Shown: positions 29,504-40,785, counted from the first letter of the stretch. The stretch is 64,000 bases of DNA from Brettanomyces bruxellensis (GCF_011074885.1 NC_054682.1:1-64000), one strand, 5' to 3'. The notes: generated by a model from the letters alone, not told the origin. Numbers and translations: made by a program.

Positions 29504-32074
29504 ATGCGCTCCAGTGGGGACGTGAGTACACCAAGCTTTTCGATTAGAATGGATAATCAACATCCCAAAACTGAACCAGGAATTCAGGGCACTTTCACGG
29601 GCTACCAAACGGATTACGGTGGGGCATACTTGGCAATACACGGCGTAGCTCGCGAGTATCCAGCGGATGAGCACTCGCCACAGGATAATCAGCAAATCAC
29701 CTCACACCAAACCTATTGCTCACCTTCTAATATTTCCGCATCCCCAATTTTTCCACGGCGCACTTGCCCACGGTCTACACAGTGGGTTGATCCGGGCCTT
29801 GGGCCCACACCGCAGCCCATGACACAGGGGCAGACTTTGGCGGTTGAAGCAGTCGCGTCGAACGACCCGCAGAGGACTCAGATGCCGATTTTGGACCCGG
29901 GTCGCGTTCATCACCCACAACTTGATGATTTGGCTTCCGGATTTGTGCAAAATAGGACTACAAGACTTAACGGGCAGCCGCCTGAAATGGAATGCCCCTC
30001 AGGGGCCACTTCACAAGGCCAATCTTTCCAGGTTGCCGGTCAGTACCAATTCAGTTGCCAGGCGTTAGAACAGGCTCCTATCAGCTACCAGCAAAACCAG
30101 AGTGGCCAGGAATACCGTGATTCATCACAGCAGTCACGGCAGAAGTACATGGCAGCAGATGATGCTCCATTGAAAAAGAGACAGGCTACATGTTCACGCT
30201 TTGACTGGAATGCCTCTTTACAAATGGGGAGCAGCAAGTCCATGCAACCAGATTCAGCAATTGTTCCTTCTGCTCCCAACATGCTGTCTCAGGGCCCAGG
30301 TGGCTATCAAATTAAGGAAGAAAAGTGCCTGGGTTCGCGGCTGGCTGCGTCTCCTAGCAATATTTCCAAATTTGTAAACACTGGTGGTAGCGCTTTGAAT
30401 AGAACAAGCGTGTACGGTACAACAGAAGACCAGAGTAGGCCCCTGACGGGAGGGACCCAACTAAGTGTACTAAATGCATGCTGTGAGCGTAAAAATGACA
30501 GCTCATATCTTGTCTATATGGCCGAGGAAAAGGCCAAATCCGAGAGCATTGAGAGTCTTGCCGATGCAATCAAGAAGGAGAACGCCAACATGAAAGACTT
30601 ATCAAAGCCGGAAAATTGCAATCTAAATTCAAGGCAGATAAGGCATTTGGCGACCAAGGTTAAGAAGCAGCATCAGCTATTCGCCATGGTGGTTCTTTTT
30701 CGCTCGGTCAAGATCAAGAAAACAGCTGTCTGCCCCCGTAATAGAGTGTACAACAAGTATATCATGGTTTGCCACCAGTTTGATATAAATCCAATGTGTA
30801 ACGCTTCATTTGGAAAGCTTGTGCGAATGTGCTTTCCAAATGTCACCACTCGAAGATTAGGCATTCGTGGCACGAGCAGATATCATTATTGCGGGCTTGA
30901 GCTGAAGGATGAAAGCGAAAATGATTATTTCGATTCGATGGATTTTGTTGAGGGCAAACTTCGGGTATCCCAGTCCTTTAATGAGAATGTGCATGGCTTA
31001 ATAAGCAAAAGTACCTCCGGCGAAATTTGTGATTTGAGCTTTGATCTAAACGTTCTAGGCCGTCTAACGAATTGTTCTCCACCTTTTGAGTTGTCTGTAG
31101 ATGAACTTGTGCAAGAATTTGCAGGTGAAAAATCAGAAGATGAGGTCAACTTGTTCCGAGAGTTCGCTCAGGTGTACGTTAAATTCTGCCTTTCTACATT
31201 TAAACATTTGAGATTCATTCAAATGAAGTCTTTATTTGATGAGCTTTCGCACTTTGACCTCAATAATAAGGTGAGCGCCAAGTGTTTTGCCTATATAGAC
31301 AATCCGACCCATCACAAAATGGTTACATCATTTGTTGCACGATGTGATGATGATTTATACGCCCATAGTATCATGCTACTGTCAAAGACAGTTTTTCAGG
31401 ACGTTCCTCTAGCAGTCAGAAAACAAATATTTAAGCTGGACTCAAATTTGATAATTTGCGTGGAGAAAATGAAGATTTTGCCATGTATTAAATTACAGAA
31501 GTTGGCATCAATTAAAATTTTTGTTGGCTTGATTTCTTCACTAGTTCGAGTGATAAACAACGCATCCAAGCTGAGCTTATCCATGTCAGATCCTTCTGTT
31601 AGAGTCGATATGTTTAAGGAGTGGAAATCCTTAAATAAAAAAAGAGTCATCACTCGAGAACCACTATTATCAGACAAACTAAAGGAAAGAATGTCCTCAT
31701 TTTTTTGCAACGATGTCACGTATTCCTTTAAAGAATTACAGCTCTTGAATTTACCGTCTGAAAATTCCAAAGCGGTTAGAACATACGTTATTAGGAATTT
31801 AAGTAGCCTTTTATTTAGGTCGCTTTGCAATTTTGAGGATACCGATCCTAAAGAGTATCTTCTTTGTGCAAGTGGATCCATCACATCAATAATGAGAGCA
31901 CTATTTTACAAAGCTGGAAACAACATGCAGAGTTCTGATATTCATGTTTCCGAATGGTGGGATATAAATTGTTGGGCTACCGAGTTCTTGAACTTTATTG
32001 GGCTGCTCGGTGGCTATCTAAAAAAAAATGATAAGCTATGTAAAGATATTGATATCTTATCTTTGCAACGCTGA
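29504..32074 (+). CDS. RFX1: RFX-family transcription factor (Rfx1/Crt1), 856 aa
   Basis: A winged-helix RFX DNA-binding domain lies at about residues 393-470 (from the ATG at 29504): C-P-R-N-R-V-Y-N-K-Y, N-P-M-C-N-A-S-F-G-K-L-V-R, F-P-N-V-T-T-R-R-L-G and S-R-Y-H-Y-C-G-L. These are the recognition-helix and wing residues of the family. The N-terminal 390 residues are Gln/Ser/Pro-rich and low complexity, and the C-terminal half carries the extended dimerisation region of RFX proteins. In baker's yeast Rfx1 (Crt1) recruits Ssn6-Tup1 to repress DNA-damage genes such as RNR2-4. The frame is open upstream to 29378 but only with a TTG start; the first ATG is 29504 and another is 29549. The DNA-binding domain is fairly diverged at its N-terminal end. 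Confidence 0.9.
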   Translation: MRSSGDVSTPSFSIRMDNQHPKTEPGIQGTFTGYQTDYGGAYLAIHGVAREYPADEHSPQDNQQITSHQTYCSPSNISASPIFPRRTCPRSTQWVDPGLGPTPQPMTQGQTLAVEAVASNDPQRTQMPILDPGRVHHPQLDDLASGFVQNRTTRLNGQPPEMECPSGATSQGQSFQVAGQYQFSCQALEQAPISYQQNQSGQEYRDSSQQSRQKYMAADDAPLKKRQATCSRFDWNASLQMGSSKSMQPDSAIVPSAPNMLSQGPGGYQIKEEKCLGSRLAASPSNISKFVNTGGSALNRTSVYGTTEDQSRPLTGGTQLSVLNACCERKNDSSYLVYMAEEKAKSESIESLADAIKKENANMKDLSKPENCNLNSRQIRHLATKVKKQHQLFAMVVLFRSVKIKKTAVCPRNRVYNKYIMVCHQFDINPMCNASFGKLVRMCFPNVTTRRLGIRGTSRYHYCGLELKDESENDYFDSMDFVEGKLRVSQSFNENVHGLISKSTSGEICDLSFDLNVLGRLTNCSPPFELSVDELVQEFAGEKSEDEVNLFREFAQVYVKFCLSTFKHLRFIQMKSLFDELSHFDLNNKVSAKCFAYIDNPTHHKMVTSFVARCDDDLYAHSIMLLSKTVFQDVPLAVRKQIFKLDSNLIICVEKMKILPCIKLQKLASIKIFVGLISSLVRVINNASKLSLSMSDPSVRVDMFKEWKSLNKKRVITREPLLSDKLKERMSSFFCNDVTYSFKELQLLNLPSENSKAVRTYVIRNLSSLLFRSLCNFEDTDPKEYLLCASGSITSIMRALFYKAGNNMQSSDIHVSEWWDINCWATEFLNFIGLLGGYLKKNDKLCKDIDILSLQR

Positions 32075-32629
32075 AATTGGTGAACATAAATGAAACAAGT
32101 GCATACTACTTTTTTTTTTCCATGGCCTTTTACTCTATTTTGTTTGTTTTCAATAGTATCATTTATGGACTTAGATTATGGGGAAAATATAGGCCCATAC
32201 AATTTGGACTGGGGAAAGGATATAGACCACACAGTAAAACTGGATTAGAGATCATCACATACCACGGTTATCCATGTAGTAATGAACTATCAAATAAACG
32301 ATAACTGATTTAATGAGCCATTCGCAGTTTCACTGTATAATTGCTTATACTTAGACATGCATGGCTTAATCTTTGAGACAAGCATATGACTACTGGCAGG
32401 ATCAACCAGGTAACTATTACTAAAGAGCACCGAATGTTATTTTATTCTTCCATAATGGGAATTTTTAGGAAGAAGAAAAAAAAGGTGAAGGGATACATCA
32501 AATTTTAGTTTTTAGTACAAGACAAAAATTGATACCATAAAGTTGTATATTAATATATGGTAACATTATACTTATATAAAATAGTAATTCTCTGGTTTTT
32601 ATAAAAAAGCAGAAACCAAGACTTTTAGA
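32075..32629. other. Spacer between RFX1 and the MYND-SET gene
   Basis: About 0.55 kb, AT-rich. A TTG-started frame at 32077-32304 has no features and begins 3 bp after the RFX1 stop, so I do not call it. TATA-like stretches near 32560-32580 may serve the MYND-SET gene. Confidence 0.4.
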
Positions 32630-34513
32630 ATGCAAACCTCGGAAGAGTTCCGGAAACAGCTGGCAAACGTATCCCACTCAATTACTGGGGAAACAAAACA
32701 AGAGAATTTTGAAAGGATTGTAAAGAATTACCTAGATTCAAAGAAATGTTTCTTAGAGCTACATGGTTCAAAAAACAAGGATGACTCTGCAAGAGGCCTT
32801 TTTGTAAAACAGGGGGCAAAAATATACAACAAAGATCTCATTTTCAAATTTACACCTTTCATGCAGATAACAGATCCTAGCAATGAAACAAACTGTTCCT
32901 ACTGCTTTTCATACATTCATACTAAGGGATATACTTGTCAAAAATGTCAAACAAGATCATACTGCAGTTTTGAATGCAAAGAGAAAGATGAATGTGGGTT
33001 TCATAATGTTGAGTGTGAACTTATCCGAGATAAGCAATGCGATATCATCACATTAAGTGCATTAAAGTTGCTGCATCTGCTCTCAACCAACAATGAAATG
33101 CTTACGTTGTGCAGGAATCTCAGTTCACATTTTAGGATCTTTCTTGGGTGGTTTCTCGGAGGCACAATATTAGAAAATATTCATGTTGAGCTTTTTGAAC
33201 AGATCAAAAGCTACATTGGACTAACAATGAAGAAAGTAATCGGTGGCGATCCAGACATGAAGGGTGTTTTTAAGTGCATTTTACTCATTATTGTAAATGC
33301 CGTGACAATGAGCAATAGTTATGATGAGAATATAGGACTTATGTTTGATCCGGTTATAGCATTAATTAATCACAGTTGTTACGATAGAAATTGTTCCCTT
33401 GGTTGGATGGATGGTAAAGAAGTTTGTCTTCATAGTATTAACCATATTGGCTCTGATAAGGAACTATTTTTCAGCTACTGTCCTGTCACAATTCCGGTCG
33501 ATATTCGGCAAAGAATTTTAAGTAGTAGCTTTTTTTTTAGATGCCAATGTGCAATGTGCAACAGCTCTGTGCATAATGGCGAGGAATGGATTCCTGTGGT
33601 TTGTCCACTTTGCAGGAAGGAAAACAAAAGCAGAATGTTTAATTTGAAGACATTCTTTGAATATACGGATGCTTCTCATCTGCAAAAAGAAACAGTAACG
33701 TGTGCTAAGTGTAATAACAAATTTTCGGTTGTAAACACTTGGGACAGTTACAGGAAGCTGATCTGGATTCTGCTAGGGGGAACAGTTAAAGACGGAGAGG
33801 TTCGACAAGTTGCAAATTGTCATCAGTTAGAGATTCTTCAAGAGATTTCAACGGGCTTGGATACCAGTTGTATTGATTCGAACAACATAGAGGAAATAAA
33901 GCATATACTGACAAAAAGCATTCAGCAAGGCGTTTCCTGGAAGTCATGGCCGATGCAAATAATAGCAAATGCACTTCTTCAAGCGTATCAAGCAAAAGAT
34001 CCGGAGAGTTTTGATGTAGTTAAGCTAACAGTGATAACAAACTCTGTCGGCTCAAGTATTGAAGGTCTCAGAGGAATGTGCTACTACAATATTGCCGTCG
34101 CTTACGAGAGGTGGCTCCAATACCAAAGACGAGAATCAAATCAGATAGAGACAGAACTGTGTCTGGCATTGGTAGCAAGGGCTTACCGACGTTTATGGGA
34201 AGAGACGGCCACAGTTACATCGCCAATGAAAGATCTCCTCGCAATGGCAAAAAACAGACAGAAGCGGGGACATCACAATTCGATAGCATATATGAAGGAG
34301 AATCAGATACAGCAACTTATATGCAAATTTAACCGGAAATGCTCTATTGATGGGCAAAACGTCACCATGGAAATTATTGATGGTCCCAAGGTGAATTCCG
34401 AGCAAGGCATCACCAAAGAAAGCATATATTCAATAAAAAGGGCAGAGAAATCATTAAAATCGGACAGCGTTAGCGTTGATGACGGTAATATATTTCAGGT
34501 GCTGTTGAAATAA
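32630..34513 (+). CDS. MYND-SET (SMYD-type) lysine methyltransferase family protein, 627 aa
   Basis: This is a split-SET architecture. The N-terminal SET half includes A-R-G-L-F-V-K (about 49-55). The MYND zinc finger runs C-S-Y-C...C-x2-C...Y-C-S-F-E-C...H...C (about 90-131). The SET core then has the pseudoknot motif N-H-S-C (about 247) and F-F-S-Y (about 280), and is followed by a post-SET cysteine cluster F-R-C-Q-C-A-M-C (about 303-309). SMYD proteins methylate lysines on histone or non-histone targets; yeast relatives are Set5 and Set6. A further pair of CxxC motifs (C-P-L-C and C-A-K-C) after the post-SET region looks like an extra zinc site not typical of Set5/Set6. The C-terminal 250 residues are helical in character, like the TPR-like tail of SMYD enzymes. 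Substrate unknown. Confidence 0.88.
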   Translation: MQTSEEFRKQLANVSHSITGETKQENFERIVKNYLDSKKCFLELHGSKNKDDSARGLFVKQGAKIYNKDLIFKFTPFMQITDPSNETNCSYCFSYIHTKGYTCQKCQTRSYCSFECKEKDECGFHNVECELIRDKQCDIITLSALKLLHLLSTNNEMLTLCRNLSSHFRIFLGWFLGGTILENIHVELFEQIKSYIGLTMKKVIGGDPDMKGVFKCILLIIVNAVTMSNSYDENIGLMFDPVIALINHSCYDRNCSLGWMDGKEVCLHSINHIGSDKELFFSYCPVTIPVDIRQRILSSSFFFRCQCAMCNSSVHNGEEWIPVVCPLCRKENKSRMFNLKTFFEYTDASHLQKETVTCAKCNNKFSVVNTWDSYRKLIWILLGGTVKDGEVRQVANCHQLEILQEISTGLDTSCIDSNNIEEIKHILTKSIQQGVSWKSWPMQIIANALLQAYQAKDPESFDVVKLTVITNSVGSSIEGLRGMCYYNIAVAYERWLQYQRRESNQIETELCLALVARAYRRLWEETATVTSPMKDLLAMAKNRQKRGHHNSIAYMKENQIQQLICKFNRKCSIDGQNVTMEIIDGPKVNSEQGITKESIYSIKRAEKSLKSDSVSVDDGNIFQVLLK

Positions 34514-35498
34514 CAAACAGCTATCATTTGCGTAATGAAATGTGTGAAATTGTGCAATTTATCGACATCATAAAGAAGAAAGGTGATATGCAGTAGCCTT
34601 GGCGACAAGTTTGATCTCTGGCATCATTATATTGAAATAATAGCAATTTGAAGAGAAGAAACTCGCTCTCTCGGACCTAAACTTCTCGTGTAGTAAACGA
34701 ATCGTAGGCCGACCAGTTCAAACGTATAAAATTCACGTATAAAATTAATTAAAAGCGTGAAAACAATAACCGCTGCGGGTGGGCAAGGAGCCTAAATAAT
34801 GTTAATAATAGGAAAGGTTAAAAAATCTTCGAAAAAAAAAAAAACGCGCTGGTTTTATTTTTGGACGATCTGTAGTAGGACAAAGCAAAGTTAAAGTAGC
34901 TTTACGAATTAACCGTGTTTGAACAAGCAAAAAAAAAAAAAAAAAAAAAAAAATCTTCTAATCAGACCAGCAAGAAGCACTACATTACAATGTAGGGGGC
35001 ATGATTTAACAAGTGATGAAAATGCATAAAGGAAAGAAAACGAACCGTATACTTGGGAAATCGACTGGGTTCAATAATGTACAGAGAAATGAATCCACGG
35101 AGCGATGGATCAATGTTTATATTTTTCTGTTCTTTGATCCTTTGGGCCCTAAATAGGAACGAGAGGGTGCAATCCGCCGCCGCACGACGATCGGAATGAA
35201 TAAAAAAAGAGCTATGAGCCCAATTTGCTGAATTCATTATTCTTTAATCTTATTAAGTTCTCACTCATGTTATTATTTCACCAGACAATACCCGTGAATT
35301 TTAAATCCCAATCTATCTATGGCGATTTGCATTTTGTATTTCTGTTGTGATTCAACTACAAAGAAAAAATTAAGTACCTTCTAAAAAAAGAAGTCCGTTA
35401 AAAGATTTTTTTAGATGACTTCCTGGGAAAGCATTTTGGTCTGCGATAATATATATAATTTTTCTATCGAGATGATGCTTACGTACTTTCGGGACCAC

Positions 35499-35533
<35 letters not shown>

Positions 35534-35877
35534 GTAGAAGAGAGATCAATGAACAGGTGCTTCTCACTCATGGCATTAGAAACAGTTCACAACCATAATT
35601 TCACACTTCAAGCTTACAATTAATACAATTTAGATAGCAAAAGAATATCATTCTGCTGTGACAGCACTACACCAACTGCTTTACATTCGTTTTTCAAACA
35701 GCCGATTCTCGCGCTATAACATTCGCTTCTAGATCGCACTTGAGCGTGTCGCATATAATAAATAAGTGACGCTACAGTGACGAATTATTAGACCCACTAC
35801 TTTTTGCCCACAACTTAAATATTGCAGCTGATACTTAGACCTGCCCCGCTTGAACTGCGCCGCGTTTTTCCTTGCTA
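34514..35877. other. 1.36-kb intergenic region with poly(A) and poly(T) tracts
   Basis: No gene can be supported. It holds a run of about 25 A (34929-34953) and a run of 31 T (35502-35532), which are length-unstable. I scanned for tRNA boxes, TACTAAC-type introns and snoRNA boxes and saw nothing convincing. Its size suggests a long promoter for the membrane protein at 35878. Confidence 0.4.
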
Positions 35878-37563
35878 ATGGCATTACATCATATACACAG
35901 GCACCCACTTCATGCCAGGGACGTATCTTTGACTACTGATACATTTTCAGAATCTCAAACTGATCAGGGTCCCGCTACAACTACACTTAACATGGACAGG
36001 GGATCCACAGAGTCGTTGCAAACGGTTGCAAGTTTGTCCAGCAGTGCCAACGAGCACTTAGCGACCGTGTTTGTGACGCAGACCACTATGTTATCAGCAT
36101 TACCAACGGACAGTGCAGAACTTTCACTTTTATTGGATTCACTAGTATCACAGGGTGGGTACTATATTTCGACCAATTCGAGCTCGCTCGACCAGTTTTC
36201 ATACCTCTCATCAACCACGCAGCCCAGTGGAACTTCAGATGGAAGCTCTTCGGAAATTTCCAGCTCTACTAATTCAACCGGGTCCAGCGATATTCTTACA
36301 GTTACAAGCTCGACAACTTCGACCACCACGCAAATTTCAACTACCTCATCCGACTACGAAACTATTGTCATTCAGTACGTCGCAGGTACCGGAGATACCA
36401 TTACTGAAACCACCACAAGGTCGCCGGCGACCTTGCCCATTTATACTAGTGTTGAAGCAAGTGGTGCATCAAACTCCTCGCTTTCCAAATCAAGGCGGCC
36501 ATCCTCATCGGCTACCCCTACCCGGGCCTCATCTAGGACCATTTCAAATAGAACCTCGCCATCTTCAACCATGTACTTGTCCTCTACTGAATACTCAGTC
36601 GAACTAACCACCATCTATCCGGATTATATGTCGGCCGGCACGCCGTACTATTCAACACGCATAGAATACACCCAGCCGTTTTATGTGACGGACTCGCTGA
36701 CCACTTTCAACGTGGAGGTGCCGATAACAACGACGGCATTTCTAGAAATTCCGGCGGCCTCGTCATCTGCAAGTTTCACTCACCCGGCGGTAATTACGAC
36801 GGACTTGGCCGATTTCCGCAACTTGCATAGTGATTACGTCCCCGATTCGCTCATGAACAGTTCAAAGAAGGGACTTACCCGTGCTTCGGTGGCTGGAATT
36901 GCCATCGGATGTACCGTCGGCGTGATTATGGCTCTGTTGGCTGGAATATGGTTCTTTTTCTTCCGGGGAAAGCGCAGATTTAGCCGTACAGACTCAACGA
37001 GGGATCTCACGGAGGAGAAGAATGGAGACTTCTCGGATGACGAGAAAAACGGCCGCAGGGGAGCTTATGGCACGTTTGATGTGGATCGGACTCATGACTA
37101 TTCTCCAGCTGTTCCTATAGTTACAAGTGCGGATAGTACAGCGGGCGATTTAACGACGCTAACGGCATTAAAAAAGTCCCCGTTTGCCCCGGCACCTCCA
37201 CCTCCACGCAAAAATGTGAATAACATGTGCCAAACATTGCCAGTGGTGTATGAGGAAAGTGAAACAAGCAACTTCGAAAAATCTGGCACTCCTGTTGTTG
37301 CTGATACTTTGGCTTCTTTCAAGATCGCAGGTGGAAAGATTAGAAGTATACGGCCTACGAAAAGTTCTAGTGACGGCAGCTCGGACTCTGAAGGGAGAGA
37401 TCAAAATCCAAACAGGGCCAGCTCAGAATTACATTCGAGCAAAGACACCAATGGAAATGGCTCCAGTAGATCATCTTCAAGCTCATTAGGCGCCAACACA
37501 AGCACAGATCGCAGCAGTAGTAGTAATTTCTCTTCTGACTTTGACGATATTGATACGTTGTGA
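35878..37563 (+). CDS. Ser/Thr-rich single-pass membrane protein (561 aa)
   Basis: The first ~335 residues are rich in Ser/Thr (likely heavily O-mannosylated). A single hydrophobic segment (about 337-360, V-A-G-I-A-I-G-C-T-V-G-V-I-M-A-L-L) is followed by a basic stop-transfer stretch (R-G-K-R-R-F) and a ~200-residue cytoplasmic tail that has Pro-rich and Ser-rich segments (P-A-P-P-P-P-R-K). This resembles yeast wall sensors and cortical proteins (Mid2/Wsc-like, Dfi1-like, Tos2/Skg6-like). Oddly, no N-terminal signal peptide is visible: the protein starts M-A-L-H-H-I-H-R-H. The transmembrane segment could act as a reverse signal anchor, or a short upstream exon could be missing. I find no good intron. 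Function not assigned. Confidence 0.8.
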   Translation: MALHHIHRHPLHARDVSLTTDTFSESQTDQGPATTTLNMDRGSTESLQTVASLSSSANEHLATVFVTQTTMLSALPTDSAELSLLLDSLVSQGGYYISTNSSSLDQFSYLSSTTQPSGTSDGSSSEISSSTNSTGSSDILTVTSSTTSTTTQISTTSSDYETIVIQYVAGTGDTITETTTRSPATLPIYTSVEASGASNSSLSKSRRPSSSATPTRASSRTISNRTSPSSTMYLSSTEYSVELTTIYPDYMSAGTPYYSTRIEYTQPFYVTDSLTTFNVEVPITTTAFLEIPAASSSASFTHPAVITTDLADFRNLHSDYVPDSLMNSSKKGLTRASVAGIAIGCTVGVIMALLAGIWFFFFRGKRRFSRTDSTRDLTEEKNGDFSDDEKNGRRGAYGTFDVDRTHDYSPAVPIVTSADSTAGDLTTLTALKKSPFAPAPPPPRKNVNNMCQTLPVVYEESETSNFEKSGTPVVADTLASFKIAGGKIRSIRPTKSSSDGSSDSEGRDQNPNRASSELHSSKDTNGNGSSRSSSSSLGANTSTDRSSSSNFSSDFDDIDTL

Positions 37564-38290
37564 TTCAAACTTAATGATGAATGACTTTGTGACAAGACAG
37601 GATAGGATTGTACGTGTGAGTGGGAATATTTCGCTTTGCTTTTTTTTTTTTTTTTACTATCAATATCATCGATGTTCCAGTGTGATACTTGGTTAGTTTA
37701 CTATTGAGATCCTTGGTTCGCATTTTTTTTTCTTGCTTTACTCTTCTTATCTTACTCCCCACGTTTGGAATGCTTCTTCTGTTATTGCCTACTTTGCCAT
37801 TCTTTTGATCCTGTATTCCGAATTCCCATTTTCACTTCTTTTTCCCGCTTTGATATATTCTATATATGCGTTTGTACCATGATAATGACTCCGATCCAAA
37901 ACTACATTGTATGGTTTTCCTGTATGAAGTTCGACTCTGGCATTTTGGGTGAAACGCCTGAAAGTGTAATCCCGACTTCCTAATCCGGAATATCGGTAAG
38001 GGAAAATATCCCTTTTCTAGGCCCCTTTTTAAAGAATTCCATAGCTACCAGATATATATCCAGGATTTCGATTAAGTTAACGACACAGCAGATCTCATGA
38101 ATAATGAAGAAAGAAATAAACAGAAATAAACCGAAGAAAAACCTTAAACCAATATTTCAAGCTACCACCATCCTTAGTGGCAACCTATACCAAAAGAAGT
38201 AGCATAAAATAAATAAACAATTCCCAAAATAAAGCGAAAGATAAATAAAACGATGAAACTAAAAAAAGAAGATGCGGACATGCATAAGGC
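37564..38290. other. Convergent 3' region
   Basis: About 0.7 kb between convergent genes, with a T-run near 37642-37657. Only short unsupported frames are present (37765-37983, 37571-37762). Confidence 0.4.
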
Positions 38291-38974
38291 TCAGTACGGA
38301 ACTTCTTCCAATTGAGTCCGCTCAATGACAAAGCGGCCCTCTTTGTACTTCTCACCATCCTCCTCACTGAACAGATATTTCCAGCCTATATTCGTCTGAC
38401 ATTGACGGCAATATATAGTTTTAACAACATAACGGCCAGTCCTCATCCGCTGGAAACTCTTATCGTCTGATAACTTGACATTAAGAACATCCGAAACAAA
38501 CAATGCTGGCCCATAATTGCCGTAAAAGTTAGTCGAGATCACAAATTTGTTAAGAGAAATCTGGTTGTGGCACCCGTTGCAGCGAAGAATATTGGGACGA
38601 TCTGTTAGATCCTGACTATTTGGATCACTTATGCCTGCCGAATAGTCCACTGCTGGAAGCGGAAATGATTTAGTTTGCTCGTCCCCAAGTATAGAGGATT
38701 CAATGGCGGGAAAAGACGGCGAGGCAGCCCCAAAAGTTGTAATTGGAGGAAGAGCAACAGCTGCAGTTATCAATGGATTTTGAGTTGGCGGTGAGCATGC
38801 ATTCTGCTCAGAAGTACACTTAGATTCGGGTAGAATGGCCAACTTCCGGGGTGTGTATCCTGAACAGTCGGAAACCGATCCATTTATTGAGGTTGGCCTG
38901 GTTCTAGGGATCCGAAATGAACTTCGAGGTGAAGAAGGTGAAACCTGAAAATTTTCTGCATAGACTAAACCCAT
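38291..38974 (-). CDS. MOH1: Yippee-domain protein (Moh1-like), 227 aa
   Basis: The C-terminal ~105 residues form a Yippee zinc-binding fold: C-N-G-C (132-135), G-x2-G-P-A-L-F-V (about 154-161), M-R-T-G-R-Y-V-V-K, C-R-Q-C (189-192), I-G-W-K-Y and K-Y-K-E-G-R-F-V-I-E. Yippee proteins occur in GID/CTLH ubiquitin ligase assemblies in animals; yeast Moh1 is linked to stationary phase survival. The N-terminal ~120 residues are Ser/Pro-rich and disordered, making this protein longer than Moh1 (138 aa). No intron signal was found at the junction, so I keep the long form. Which ATG is used is not certain. Confidence 0.9.
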   Translation of the reverse strand: MGLVYAENFQVSPSSPRSSFRIPRTRPTSINGSVSDCSGYTPRKLAILPESKCTSEQNACSPPTQNPLITAAVALPPITTFGAASPSFPAIESSILGDEQTKSFPLPAVDYSAGISDPNSQDLTDRPNILRCNGCHNQISLNKFVISTNFYGNYGPALFVSDVLNVKLSDDKSFQRMRTGRYVVKTIYCRQCQTNIGWKYLFSEEDGEKYKEGRFVIERTQLEEVPY

Positions 38975-40785
38975 GACGGTCTATCAACAAAAACAAGATA
39001 GAAATATACTGGATGAGCAGATTTGATGAATATTGTGGCGGTTTTAAAAGCAGCCAGTGCAATCAGAAGATAGAAAGGAATATTGCGGGCTTACGAGACG
39101 AGATTGACAAGAAGAGACTGGGAATAGGAACGAAAATAGAAGAGTGATGAAAGGAGACGAGAATTAGAAGTGAAACAAGAAGAACAAAAGATTGAAGGGA
39201 AAAGATGTACATTATGTAAATCAGGAGGTTATATGGGGGACTACTCTGCTGAAAGGAGTTTGCAAAATCAAAATCAGAAATGTGCGTAAATTATTTAATA
39301 ATTAAGTAGATAACGTAGCGGGGGGCCAGATGAATCACTCGCTTGAAATTAAGTAACGGCTAATATAAAAAACGAAAAAAGAAAAGCTTAAGGCAGTGAG
39401 TGGGCCAGAAACTAAAAACAAGCAAATAAAAGCTGGCATTGAATAAATAAAGGCTTGCATGGGGGTGCCAATATGTGTGTAAATAGCGAGAATCAGGCAC
39501 TACCATCTAGCAACAGTAATTGAACAATTAATTTAAAAAGGCCTGCTCAATGCGGATAATAGCACTCCACTTACGGTAAATGTAGGCACAAAATTACGGC
39601 TTTCAAAATGTAGGCACATCACATCTCACTGCGGATATTATTTACACTGTACTGTACAAACATTACTATGCTAGTAATAAATGCTTATATTCGGCATTCC
39701 ATTTCAAATGAATCCAATTGAATTACATAGTTCCTAAGAAATGGAACCGAACCCTTTCCACAGAGAGGATAGGATCTTCTTAATCTTGAGAGGCAAACAC
39801 AGCACAAAAAAAAAATAATAATAATAATAAATCAAGGGAATGCCGATAAGCCAATGAATGTGTAAGACTTCTAAAATATAATAAATAGGTTGTAGCAATT
39901 CGGCGTGGTGCCTTTGCGTATTTAAAAATACGTCATTCTAGCATGCTTTTAAGAAAGTTGAGATTAAAAATAAGGACAGAAAAATTTAGATTGTAACAAA
40001 GGGAACAAAGCCGAAAATACGTGTAGCATCGCCGTTTATACTTAGATTGTCTTTACTGAATTCTTTGAAACCCCAGATTTTGCGATAGAAAACCCTACCC
40101 CAAGCACATTTCCTTTCATAATAATAATATATGATGAAGAAATACAATGCTATCGGGAGGAATATATCCTCATTGATAACGTGAAATTCCACCACTACGG
40201 TATAGATACCAACTATTATTTGAATAATATACGTAGAAGTAATAATAGGGCGAGTGCGAATTGGTGGGAAATATTAACGATGGAACAATAACTTTTCTTG
40301 CTCAGCATAGCGAAATTCTGGGTTGCAGATATAACAACATAATGTGCAAACATAAATTGTGCGAATACAGGAAATCGGTGTTCACTATTTATGTATGAGC
40401 GTGTTATGGATACTCAGAATCAAAATATCCTAGGATGCTTCCAAATACAATCAGCAACTAAGAGGCTAACAATTGGAGCCGAAATTTAGACTTGCTTTCG
40501 GACGGTGCCATTTCCGCACCAAGCAGAAAGATTGCGTAATACTCGAATAGTAATGAAAAAGCTAGAAAATGAATCCTTGCACCAAAACGGCAAATGCTTC
40601 TCACCATGCGTAGGGGATGGGGAAATTTTTCGAGAGCGAGGAGGGAGCAAAAAGCGTGAGAAACAGAAAAAGCTATCTCCTTCGGTTCATGAACTTGCGT
40701 AATCTTAACATTGTAAGTTATATTTTTGATCAGTGATCACCATTATATTTCCCGGTGGCAAATTTGCACATAGACTGAACATTAT
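38975..40785. other. 1.8-kb intergenic region
   Basis: The largest gap in the gene-dense part: divergent promoters of the Yippee gene and the uL22m gene plus about 1.3 kb of extra sequence. A frame at 39986-40195 (minus, 69 aa, hydrophobic centre) and one at 40505-40702 (plus) have no recognisable domain. A (AAT)n run lies near 39818-39830 and a palindrome TGATCAGTGATCA near 40727-40739. No RNA gene recognised. Confidence 0.4.

Noticed and set aside
32077..32304. 75-codon frame just after the RFX1 stop
   Set aside because: Starts with TTG, 3 bp after a stop codon, and has no domain; probably 3' untranslated region.
39986..40195. 69-codon minus-strand frame with a hydrophobic centre
   Set aside because: No recognisable family, no clear promoter or intron signals; in an AT-rich gap such frames are expected by chance.
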